From Lineus longissimus (Eukaryota > Nemertea > Pilidiophora > Heteronemertea > Lineidae): a DNA stretch of 64,000 bases. Below the pieces are notes generated by a model. It was not told where the DNA came from, did not search any database, and saw only the letters and a program-made list of their open reading frames with translations. The DNA is taken from the NCBI RefSeq assembly GCF_910592395.1, contig NC_088316.1, forward strand, positions 11,658,001 to 11,722,000, in the 5' to 3' direction. Of this stretch, positions 1 through 9,889 are shown one piece after another (positions within the stretch are counted from its first letter, which is position 1; every line of letters starts with the position of its first letter). The translations under genes were made by a program, and so were the position numbers.

Positions 1-439
1 GTGAGCATTCAAAAAGGACCCAGAAACTTCTACGAGGGTACTAGTATCCGGTCAAATATGGCCACTATGGGCCCATTTATTTTTAGCTGGCAATTCGTGC
101 AAAAAACACCCGCATTTGTCCACTGAGGCTGCCACTTCCATCGAAAACATCAGAAGACTGTATATCACATCATTAACAACCTGTGTTGCAGTAACTTGTG
201 TCACTTTTGCCCGACCTTTCTTGGGGTTTCACATGGTATGACGTCATTTATGACAACATGGCTAATGTTTTAAGCGCCAAGACATTCATCTCCTGAACAG
301 CAATTTCAAATGCCAGATGTTTTTCACGTAGTAATATTTCTGCTCAGAAATTGGGTTGGTTGTGATTAATCTCACTGGTCTCTGACAGGTAAACTGTATT
401 CAGAACATTTTTTAATGCTGTCTACTGACTCTTCCACCT
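1..439. other. intergenic or intronic, no gene seen
   Basis: AT-rich sequence with no open frame that looks coding, no tRNA-like boxes and no clear repeat structure. Confidence 0.5.
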
Positions 440-504
440 GGCGGTTCCATTAGACTTGTCACCAATTTTAAGGCTAGTGTTAGTGACACCTTTGTAGAAC
501 CGCC
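440..504. repeat. short foldback element, copy 1
   Basis: The two ends are inverted: GGCGGTTCCA at the left and GAACCGCC at the right, with AATTTTAAGG and its partner in the centre. Its inner sequence (GTGTCACTAACACTAG on the reverse strand) resembles the larger foldback at 34795-34923, so the two look like members of one family. No coding capacity. Confidence 0.45.
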
Positions 505-2299
505 CTGTGAAGTATGCTGAATTGGTTTATGCTAAACTAGCAGTGAAGGTACAACATCAATCGTGTGATCAAGGTCGACCAATGTGTCATCATATGCTCA
601 TCAAAATCAGCTGCATTTCTATGAATCCATCAACGGCCAGACGGCATAAAGGTCACGCAAATTCGGGAGAAATACGACTGATCAGATTGTTCTCCTCTGG
701 CTCCACTGGAGGTAATCGAATTGATCCACCACCTAATATAAACCCTTGGTCGCCATGGAAACTCGAATTTGATTGAGGAGCTGTTTCCCAATGCTGCATT
801 GATTGCATTTGATTTTAAAACTATCGGCGGCAGGATTCCATGCCCGCTGAATCAATGCCGCTAGTGGATTAGTTGGGAGGCTGTCTCAGGTCAGATTTAA
901 TGGCTCTGCATGGTGGCTGTCTGATGCATCCATTAGCATTGACTTATACAAGTATTGGTAGAAATCGATGAGTGCAGTGCCGATTCATGTTGGGAGTTGA
1001 TGATGTATGTCAACCACTGCTTTTGAAATCACTGAATTGAGTCCAATCAAATCGGCTCGCTTTTTATATTTTTTATATTTTCCCATGTATGCTAGGTTTA
1101 ATTTCGGCTCGAATTTCCTGTTGGGCAGTAGCTGCAACAACTCTGACCCCAAGGCTTTGACATTCCTAGCCTAATAATATTGCCAATCATTCGAAGACAA
1201 TAGCTGGAAAAAATCCATCAGCCTAAGGGCGAGTGACGATAATTGTTGATGAGAAGGTGATTAGATATTCTCGTCCCAATGCAATTATTGAAACCAAGTG
1301 AACAATTTAATGAAAGCAATTGATTTTATCATTTTCTGTGTCTAGCCTCCGGCTATCATCAGCAAGGGAAGGTCACATTTCATGCAGGCGAAACAAGAAA
1401 AAGATCTAATCGCGAGAAGAAAAATCTCTATATGATAGAATACAACATTACACAAGAAACTGCAACATGTAGTCATTTTTCGACAGTGCCTGACATCATA
1501 ATTCCGCGACTCTACTGCAAGGTGGCTGATCGGAAAGAGGGGAATAATATAAGGCAAATATTTCAAACTGTGGTTCTTCAACTTCTATTCTTCATGTTCT
1601 TATATTTGCTAGGTTAATCTTGCTTTGATGTTGAAATAAGTTGTTGCCATCCTCTACACACGCAAATTGCTGAGAGACTCCCATTGATCATGTTGATACT
1701 TCTCACTTGTCCACGTATGCCCCCATTTTAACTACCTCAATACCTACCATCTCCCAAAATACGTGCTCCGTTATCACTCATCCCCAAAGCGTTAACGCTT
1801 CCTACAACTGGTGACTGATTGTAGCGTACCGCCTTCCCGGAACAATCTCCGAAATCTCCTCTCACCTAGATCTGTCGCATCTATGGCCATCGTCAGTAAG
1901 CCTATTGATTATTGGCTGACTATTTATAGCTGAAGCCTGACACTGTATCATCAAATAGAAAGATGTGTCTCGAGCAGATGCGTGTAGAGAATGAATTCAC
2001 AATTTTGCAGCGGCAAGTCTTCGAGTTGTGTCCAAGCTGGGTGAGGTATTGACAATAGGGTCTGTGTTGGCTCAAGGGTGTCAGCTTACAACTGGGATGC
2101 AAAGGTTGCCGGGAAGAACAAACAGAAATGAGAGTAGAGAGTATGCCGAGGATGGGTCAGATTGAGGTCTGAAGACTGATTTATACATGAGTTCCACGAT
2201 GCAATCTCTGGGAACCAGCTACTCTGGGCATGAGCACTGGCTGGTTGGGAGAATGCGTTTTTCAAACTTACATATATTCGCTTTGGAATGTCAAAACTT
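505..2299. other. no gene seen
   Basis: Unique-looking AT-rich sequence. Open frames here are short, lack flanking splice signals or codon bias, and often overlap on both strands. Confidence 0.45.
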
Positions 2300-2500
2300 C
2301 ACTTGATCTTGCGCCTTGATAGCACTGCCCGAATTATTTTCGCAATCAAATTTTCAGGAAGTTCCATGAAGCCGATCTTGTTGAACTACTGGAAATCGCT
2401 TGCAAAAACTTTTTTGCCAACCAGGAGGACAACACATGCTTGAGGTTTTGACATACTGCGTAGTGCAGTGTTGACATCTAATGTCATGAAGGTCATGTAT
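2300..2500 (-). repeat. dispersed repeat, diverged copy 1
   Basis: This stretch aligns by eye with 38895-39150: shared blocks include TTGATCTTGCGC, CTTGCAAAAACTT, TTTTGCCAACC and GCATGCTTGA-like segments in the same order. In the second copy the minus strand reads as an open frame, and the peptide segment around MEL-EN is still recognisable here. I infer an old element with a former coding part; family unknown. Confidence 0.45.
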
Positions 2501-2773
2501 AGGTGTATAGTTCGACTTCAAGACAACTTTTTGAAAACTCTTCTTCTTTGGTCTCGACAGAACTTCTTCTTCTTCAAATCCATGGTTTGGGTGTCATACA
2601 GTTCGGTCATTCTAAGTACCATTTGTTGTTGCTTTCAACATTTTGCACGAAGCTACAATCCGTAATCCTGTCTAGATCCATCTCAGCTGCATTCTGGCCC
2701 GAAATCTACAAGGTGCTTTCCGTACAAATTAAGTCAATATTCACCATACATGTGAAAATTCAAGCTGGAGTGA

Positions 2774-3154
2774 GGAGCCTTATAGCGTAGTGGTTAACAC
2801 TGCTGGCTGCCACACAAGGGGCCTGGGTTCAATCCTGGGGACAACCTGAGATTGCATTTTTTGAGTAACTAGTAAGGCCTTCAAGGAAGTAAAATTCTTA
2901 GCTCTTCACAGCCCTTGGAATGAGACTCAAAACAGACGGTGGTTCCTTGTCTCTCGTGTCTAAGCCAGGGAAAGCAAAGCCCTCTCCAAGTGAGTCCTTC
3001 CCATTGGACATTACCTGTGGTCAAAGCCACCAGGCAATGAAACCCAGCTGGCACCTAACTGTAGTGGCACATAAAAACACTCATCTCACCTTTGAGGTGG
3101 AATACTCTCTGCAGAACACCTCCAAGTCCACAGCAAACAAGAAGAAGTAGAAGA
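2774..3154 (+). mobile_element. tRNA-derived SINE
   Basis: The head has RNA polymerase III internal promoter boxes at tRNA spacing: A box TAGCGTAGTGG at 2783-2793 and B box GGTTCAATCC at 2826-2835. About 300 bp of tRNA-unrelated body follow, ending in a purine-rich tail (AAGAAGAAGTAGAAGAA) near 3138-3154. That order is the standard SINE layout. The open frame at 2920-3150 is only the SINE body. A functional tRNA is unlikely because the acceptor stem is not continuous. The 5' boundary is approximate. Confidence 0.7.
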
Positions 3155-3795
3155 ACTGGAATTCAAAACACACTATAGAGGAGTTTTAGTCTGAAGTGTA
3201 GTGTGGGTGTAGTGAGGAATCGTGTTACTTCCTACAAGGTAACTTGCAGTAGCTAGGGCTAAACGAATTTGCTATCAAAACCTGTACATGAGCTATAGAA
3301 ATTTTTTTAACAAACTTACGAAGAAAACGCTGCCCAAAAATTTTCATGCACAGAGCAAGCAATCAAATGGTATTTGAAGGAAGACATTGGAAGGGTTGTT
3401 TGTGGTGCTCAAAAAATGATGTTGAAAGAATGCACCGGCTTGTTTGTGATAAAGCTCCTTGTGATTCAAATTCAAGGTCACAAATGCCATAGCTATTCCA
3501 AACTGCTACCAGCTATAAAGCAGGTAGCTTTACATTAAAGTAATGAGTGTACAGTGAGCTGAAGAGCCAGAGAAAGAGCGAAGAGGACCAAGCTCATTTC
3601 TAAAGCAAAACATTTCTAGCAATGCTTAATGTACGGACTCGCCTCGAGAAACGGACATTTGATACTGTCCCCATGTTGCTAAACCATGCCTTGATCTTCT
3701 GGGAAGGAAGCTGCTGTTCTTACAAGCCCTAGACATAGAAGACAAATCTCGGTACTGGCAATAACCTATCCAGTATCTGAATGGTTGAGGCTTGA
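3155..3795. other. no gene seen
   Basis: AT-rich sequence without coding-like frames or recognisable repeats. Confidence 0.4.
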
Positions 3796-3874
3796 ATCAT
3801 ATTGTCTGTCACCATTGTGGGTCTAGTAAACCAGTACTAGAACTGTAACCCACAATGGTTACAGACAATATGAT
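3796..3874. repeat. near-perfect 27-bp inverted repeat (hairpin)
   Basis: Arms 3796-3822 and 3848-3874 are inverted copies with a single mismatch (CTGTCACC against CTGTAACC), separated by a 25-nt loop. Transcribed on either strand it would form a stable stem-loop. It may be a tiny foldback insertion or a small-RNA precursor; nothing distinguishes these. Confidence 0.75.
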
Positions 3875-4222
3875 GCAAGTCCTGCAAAGAACAGCAAACA
3901 ACTTGTATATTAAACAGTTCGAAGGGGTCATGATAGAAGTCTCGTGCAAAGAATATTCTTCCTTCAGAACAACAGGTAGCTGCAATCAGCGAAGGAGGAA
4001 ACATGTAGATTTGGCTTGTTATCATTTTTGCATTTTTGGTAAATACTTTCTTGAGCAGAGTGGGTAAACACAGACATCAGAAAGGATTCCAAGAGAGTTA
4101 TGATGATATGATACTGTAAAGGCAGAAGGCTAATTTCAGCCAAGGCAATGAAAAAGACACCAGGAAAAAGTGTTTCTGACATAGAGCTGACCAACAGTGA
4201 CAGCTACTGACTATGCTGATCT

Positions 4223-4430
4223 GAATGTCAAGGTCTTACCATCCTCTTTAGTTGACCAATAATTCCAATGTCAAGGTCATAGCATTCTCTTTAGTTGACC
4301 ACCTGTGGCGGTGACCAATTAGGCTGATCTAAATGTCAAGGTCGCAACATTCTCTTTAGTTGACCACCTACGGCTGTGACCAATTAGGCTGATCTAAATG
4401 TCAAGGTCGTACTATCCTACTTTATTCAAA
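4223..4430. repeat. 65-bp tandem repeat, about 3 units
   Basis: The word AATGTCAAGGTC starts at 4223, 4267, 4332 and 4397, so full units are 65 bp and the first is shortened by about 21 bp. Units share TCTTTAGTTGACCA and GTGACCAATTAGGCTGATCT. Each unit carries TCAAGGTC, which resembles a monomeric nuclear-receptor element. Confidence 0.8.
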
Positions 4431-4511
4431 AGAAGCCTTCCATCTAAAGGGAGCTACAATGCACTGTAAATCACGCCTATTAATTTAGCAAATTTCAGAA
4501 AAAAATATGTA

Positions 4512-4600
4512 GTTGAACCCATCTATTACCGACACCCTCGGCACTGAAAAATGCTGTCCTTAACTGAGAGGTGTCCTGATTGCATTGGCCAAATTGTATC
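4512..4600 (-). mobile_element. TA-flanked MITE family, diverged partial copy
   Basis: Reads as the reverse complement of the left part of the intact copy at 6997-7168: a degraded terminal GTTGAACCCATCTATTA, then GACACCCTCGGCACTG and ATGCTGTCCTTAACTGAGAG. The other end is missing. Old, immobile remnant. Confidence 0.55.
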
Positions 4601-5514
4601 CTTCAAATGCGAGATTGCAGGTAGGCGATGTGAATACTTCAAGAGTAATCGATAGACTCCAGCTCACAAAATCTTATCAATATCGATGCACACACACTGA
4701 TCATGATTAAGTAGAGATAGAGATTATGATATTAACACTTACAAGGGATTATCGTTAGTCATAAAGAGCAAGTGATTTATTGCAAGTCTGTAATTAATAA
4801 ATTTGCTTTCGATAGAACTTATGGAATCGTAACCATCTCAAAACAGATTCATAAGCTTTTATGCAACAAGATGTGCTCCATATGGCCATTTTTATCTTTT
4901 TTAGTACCCCAACACCTCAGCCACAGGGTGGAGGGAGTGAGGTTGGAGTGAAATTGACCAGAGTTCAAAATGCAGAATCAGGCAGACTCTTGTGCTGCTG
5001 AGTGCAGTCTGTCTAAGCTTGACAGAACTCACCAGAAACAACCAATCAAAAATATTCTCGGCATGTTTACTAACTTTCTGTTTCTGACCAAAAAACGGTA
5101 CGTTCTTCTTAACAATTTCCTTCCCATCGTGAAGAAGAGATTCATCACACTACCAAGCATATTGTCTTTTTATCCAAATCTGCCTCAGACGAGATTGGGC
5201 AGAGATGGGGTTTTTCTGGTCATGGTGATGTATCTTTGACATTATACAAAGACGGTAGTTTTTTAACCAGAGGATATTAGTATTAGTCACTCAACAAAAG
5301 CACTGGCAAAAAGGAAATATCCAATAAGTAGTCTCTTGGGGGAATCTATAGTAGGAGACATTCTACGATTCGGGTCGGGGTCATATAATGCAGCCCAAGA
5401 ATAAAGGTCTACTCCACCATGGTCAACATGTGCCCGGTAAAAGCAGGCTTTAGTTTCATCTTTGGATTATCAGAGCAGATTCAGACCCGATTCACCAAAA
5501 TAAAATTATTTTCA

Positions 5515-5765
5515 CCAGATCCACCATCATCCAACGAATATTTCCTTTAACCAGTATCTCCACTATCCCAAATGATATTTCCCCTTACCAGTTTTACCAT
5601 CACCCAACATGATAATTCCTTTAATCATTTTCTTCAATATCCCAAATGATATTTCCTTTGGCCAGTTTCACTAGTATAAATTCTTTTGACCAGTTCCACC
5701 AACATCTGAAATGATACTTTTTTTTACAGGTTTTCCCACATCCCAAAATATTCCTCCCTTTTTCC
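5515..5765. repeat. degenerate tandem repeat, about 38-bp period
   Basis: Recurring blocks of the form CCAGTTTCACCATC followed by CCCAAATGATATTTCCTTT occur about six times with many substitutions and small indels. No coding meaning. Confidence 0.6.
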
Positions 5766-5792
5766 AAAGTTTTTGAGGGTGGTCCCTGATCC

Positions 5793-5910
5793 TGACAACA
5801 GCAGGCCCCCTTCTAATATGTGTCATGACCTATTTCCACTCCATTTTTGATACCACAGGGGATTATGACAATAGCAGGTCCTCTTCTAATATGTTTAATG
5901 ATCTATCTCA
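5793..5910. repeat. two-copy direct repeat, 74-bp spacing
   Basis: TGACAACAGCAGGCCCCCTT near 5793 recurs as TGACAATAGCAGGTCCTCTT near 5867, followed in both by CTAATATGTNNNATGANCTAT. A local tandem duplication that explains part of the open frame at 5825-6010. Confidence 0.6.
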
Positions 5911-6640
5911 AAAGTTAAAGATGATTTTGTGTTGGGGGGGACGCCGGTATGCCAAAGCATTTGTCACCAAAATGCTAATGAGCGACCCACATCATTATCA
6001 CTTAGATTAGGTCCAGGCAATGGCAGTGGCTTTTCCCTCATTATACCACTAGTACAGATAAGCAAGCCTTAACAGATGTTGTGTTTTCGGATGATTTATG
6101 CAATTAACATTCCGTGCTACAAAATAATTTAGACATGAAATAGACCTTTTTATACATTCCTATTGTTCTCATAACTCCACTCATGATATTACTACCACCT
6201 TCCCTTGTGTAAAATATCCAACAACAAGAGCTATCACTCCAGTTTTTATCAGGCCATCTAGCCAAATATCTCATCAGACATTCTGACTGTTTGGCCTAAC
6301 CATTCACTTGAGTATCATAGATTTCCTGACCAGACAACATGGCTTCTCCATTCCATTCCTTCTGATTTGATAAATAACTCCCAATGAAACCATCAAGAGC
6401 TGAAATAGTGTTTTCTCAACATCCTTGTGATTCATTTCATATTTTCGTTAGGGATGGCTACTATAGGCAGTGAGCCAAATCGAAAAAGGGGCTTTATTTA
6501 CGTTTTCAATTTCATGACAGCATTTTAGGTGCTTACTCCACATAGAAATTTTTTTCTGCAAAAATAGTTACTCCCAAACCACATGTATGGAAATCTAGGA
6601 CCACACATCATATAAACTGCTCCAAGTTGAAGCATAATTT

Positions 6641-6712
6641 TAGTTGATCAGTTGCCTCCTAGGTGGCAAGATTGTAATGTGTTTGGCCACCTAGGAGTCA
6701 ATAGATAAACTA
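6641..6712. repeat. short foldback hairpin
   Basis: Imperfect inverted repeat with core CTCCTAGGTGGC / GCCACCTAGGAG extending outward to TAGTTGATC and its partner TAGTTTATC, with an 18-nt loop. It may be a miniature foldback element. Confidence 0.6.
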
Positions 6713-6996
6713 AACTCAAATCTCATAGCAATGGATGTTTTCATGATAAAAGTCAGTATATCAGGTTCACCTGTGACTATTTTTTGTGGGAACTTTTATT
6801 ATGTGATTTTATCTCTTAATCCATCATGATAAGAGAATTCAGTACTTTGCACAAAACATGCTGTCACAAATGACACATTTTTGGTTTTAACCCACAGCCT
6901 ACCATCGCAAAGTGATCAGCATCCTTGCATGATTACTTTTCGCAAGTATGAATTAACCTATACTAGCTTTTTGTGATAAACGGTTTTTACACTATA

Positions 6997-7168
6997 CAGT
7001 GGAACCTCCCTTAGCGGACACCTCTCTATGAAGGACAACCTCACAAATAAAGACACTAGTTTTTGTCCCAAATTGTTTTTTCCATTCAATTTGACCTCTC
7101 TGAACAAGACACCTCTAAGGACAGCACTTGTAAGTCCCAAGGGTGTCCTTAATAGAGAGGTTCCACTG
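6997..7168. mobile_element. TA-flanked MITE, most complete copy (172 bp)
   Basis: The ends are inverted, CAGTGGAACCTC at the left and GAGGTTCCACTG at the right, and the element sits between TA dinucleotides at 6995-6996 and 7169-7170. CAGT termini and TA target duplication are the hallmark of Tc1/mariner/pogo-type elements. Inside are repeats of CCTCTCTAT and AAGGACA. It is too short to code for a transposase, so it is non-autonomous. Other copies in the window lie at 4512, 7547, 8085, 31990, 32797, 52654 and 56397. Confidence 0.8.
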
Positions 7169-7546
7169 TATTTCTATGCTCAAAAGCAAATACTAATAGA
7201 ACATTGAATTCCAGCTCGCAAGAAAGGGGGATACAGTTTTTGAGATCAGAAACTTTGTGATATTGAACCTGGCTGACAATCGGTATCGAATGTGTATAAA
7301 CTTTTTTCTCATTATTCTCCGTTTACTATGCCATCGTAAATTCCTTCCCATTTGAGTAATCTGCGAGATTTATCTTCAAGACTGGCATAAGGTCTTCCTT
7401 TGAACATTTATCAGAGTTAACCAAGCATATGTTTGATAATCTAACTTGAAGCCAGTGAGCCGCAAGTCAACAAGTGAGCCGCAAAGAATGGAATTCCTAG
7501 GTTTTAATGCCACGGAAAAGATGAGGGTGAGCACTAAAGAAGCATG

Positions 7547-7665
7547 TACAGTGGACACCATAACACTGATTTTTGGTAAAAAAATTGGTAATTTGAATTC
7601 ATTTGAACTCCACAATCAGTACAATGCTGTTGTCAGGCCCAAGGACAGGTTGTCCTTAAAGTGTT
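7547..7665 (+). mobile_element. TA-flanked MITE family, strongly diverged copy
   Basis: Begins ACAGTGGACACC and keeps, in order, ACACTGATTTTTGGT, TTGAATTCATTTGAAC and GGCCCAAGGACAGGTTGTCC, which match segments of the copy at 6997-7168. The right terminus is not recognisable. Assignment is by order of short matches only. Confidence 0.35.
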
Positions 7666-7748
7666 AGCAGATAGTAATTAAAATTGTTCAAATTACAGTT
7701 ATGACTATGAGACTTATGACTATGAGACATCAGCGAGATATATAACAA

Positions 7749-7800
7749 GAGGCCCAAGGGCCTGGCGCTCAGCTGGACGACCTAATAACATAGGACTGAG
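7749..7800. repeat. fragment of a dispersed repeat
   Basis: The block AACAAGAGGCCCAAGGGCCT with the following CGCTCAGCTGG is a palindromic repeat start of a kind I recall from invertebrate genomes. Only this short part is clear, and the naming is from memory rather than from a second copy in the window. Confidence 0.25.
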
Positions 7801-8084
7801 GGTGTAAAGTAGTAAATATCAGCTTTATACTACTGTTTGAAGGTCAAGAGAACACGTTATACCACTGAGATTTCCAATGCAGAGCTGCCAGCTGGATGAA
7901 ATATGAATTATGATTGAACTAATCAGCCATGGTATGTAAATATTACAGGAGGCAACGGAAGATATCCCTAGTTCAGTATGTTGTATCGGTAGCTTGGACA
8001 GAAAAGAAGTGTCAGAGAGGATGAGACTTCTCCATGGACAACTGTGGTATGTCCAGGCTGGGTTGTACAGCACAAGGATACAAA

Positions 8085-8180
8085 ATGCTGTCTGTAATTG
8101 AGAGGTATCCTGATTTAACAGAGGTCAAAATAAATAGAAATGACCAGTTTGGGACTAACACCACTGTCTTTCTTTTGATA
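8085..8180 (-). mobile_element. TA-flanked MITE family, internal fragment
   Basis: AATGCTGTCTGTAATTGAGA, AGAGGTCAAAAT and CAGTTTGGGACTAACACCAC follow the order of the reverse strand of the copy at 6997-7168. Both termini are lost. Confidence 0.5.
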
Positions 8181-8450
8181 AGGTAGAGATTACAGGAGTC
8201 AACAAAATTAATTTTATTGAGAGAAATTGACCTGTCCTGCAGGTGATTGGAATTTACAATACAAAGGGTCGTTTTCATATTTGAAAATCCCTTCATAATC
8301 AAGGGCTACCTCTGACTAAAACAGCACCCATAAACAATAGACCACCAATTTGACCCCAGCTCCTAACTGCAGGAAAACCCAAGTCCAGCAACCAAAAGTA
8401 CCAAAAATACATTTTTGTTTACATTTGAACTGCACACATGCGTTTGTTCA

Positions 8451-8893
8451 GAGACAAGACCACAATTGATTTTTTAAGCCTTTTAGCAGTTAAACTGTCA
8501 ATGTTTGACCGCGACGCATCAAAGAACGCGTCAAGTAGTGAAACTGAAATTCGGATATGATATACGGGTTAGTCTTGCGAGTAACTGGTGCGATGGAAAT
8601 TGGTGATTGACCATGGAAATTTTTTTATAATCGACAAATTAGACAGACTTTGATATTTCCACTGTTTTCAGCCAACTGGCAGAAAAAACTCAAAACACGC
8701 CCCCTATTACCCAATTAGCAAAATTCGAAATTAATTTTTTCATCAAATAATTTCTTTATATCTGTAGACTTGCCACCACAAATATTTTTTCAATACCTCT
8801 CCAAATATGTACTTGAGAGTAAAAAACATGCACTCGTCTAATAGATAGGCCTGGACCCTCCAACCTATGAATATTCATTAGTGGTCTTGTCTC
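8451..8893. repeat. 443-bp terminal direct repeat, left copy
   Basis: Same length as 9443-9885 and differing at about four positions. Each copy starts GAGACAAGACCAC and ends with the exact inverse GTGGTCTTGTCTC. No open frame of note. Either a MITE with 13-bp inverted ends or the left end of a 1435-bp composite (see the composite entry). Confidence 0.85.
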
Positions 8894-9442
8894 AATGAAG
8901 GTACATTTCAGGGGTTAACATTTTGAGATTTTTTTCAAACTAATGTACATGACATCCCACAACTCTCCAACAAAGGAAAGTCATATCTGGACATTTTTGG
9001 AGAAATGAGAGACATTTCAAAGAGTGGTACAACTGTGCCAAAGCGACGAAAGAGGACAAAATCGACAAAAAGTCATGATTTTGCACCCAACATCACCAAA
9101 TTCAAAGACCTGCCCTGGCCAGAATAAGCAAGCTATGGAGCTGAAACTTTAGGATGTGATTTAGGAATATCTTTGCTGCTTAGGGCACAACTTTCAGAAT
9201 CAAGGCCTAAGTAGTTTCAAAGAAATTACAAAATGAATGGCAACACAACAAGACTTGTAAAAATGAAACCGAACTTAGACCGGGGTTAGGTTGACTCTTA
9301 TTTGGGTCAAATTAAGTTTTTTTCTCATTATTTTAGCTTGTTTTGACCTTAAATCATCAGCAATACAATATTCTAAATGAATTAGAGTGATTTGAGCACA
9401 TTCAAATTTTTCACTATATTGACCCAAAATGTAGTGTAAATA

Positions 9443-9885
9443 GAGACAAGACCACAATTGATTTTTTAAGCCTTTTAGCAGTTAAATTGTCAATGTTTGA
9501 CCGCGACGCATCAAAGAACGCGTCAAGTAGTGAAACTGAAATTCGGATATGATATACGGGTTAGTCTTGCGAGTAACTGGTACGATGGAAATTGGTGATT
9601 GACCACGGAAATTTTTTTATAATCGACAAATTAGACAGACTTTGATATTTCCACTGTTTTCAGCCAACTGGCAGAAAAAACTCAAAACACGCCCCCTATT
9701 ACCCAATTAGCAAAATTCGAAATTAATTTTTTCATCAAATAATTTCTTTATATCTGTAGACTTGCCACAACAAATATTTTTTCAATACCTCTCCAAATAT
9801 GTACTTGAGAGTAAAAAACATGCACTCGTCTAATAGATAGGCCTGGACCCTCCAACCTATGAATATTCATTAGTGGTCTTGTCTC
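9443..9885. repeat. 443-bp terminal direct repeat, right copy
   Basis: Near-identical partner of 8451-8893 with the same GAGACAAGACCAC start and inverse end. Differences seen include AAATTGTC for AAACTGTC, GGTACGATGG for GGTGCGATGG and GACCACGG for GACCATGG, so the two parted recently. Confidence 0.85.
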
Positions 9886-9889
9886 TTCA

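Larger units (their letters stand above)
8451..9885. mobile_element. composite element with LTR-like direct repeats
   Basis: Two nearly identical 443-bp repeats in the same orientation frame 549 bp. The tetranucleotide TTCA lies directly outside both outer edges (8447-8450 and 9886-9889), as expected for a 4-bp target duplication of the whole 1435-bp unit. No matching duplication flanks either repeat alone. The middle encodes nothing recognisable. I see no convincing primer-binding site after the left repeat or polypurine tract before the right one, and the ends are not TG..CA, so a normal LTR retrotransposon is not supported. Confidence 0.5.

Noticed and set aside
2783-2850. Functional tRNA gene
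   Set aside because: Boxes are present but the acceptor stem does not close and a SINE body and tail follow.
8451-9885. Conventional LTR retrotransposon
   Set aside because: No TG..CA ends, primer-binding site, polypurine tract or gag/pol remnant; kept only as a composite of unknown type.
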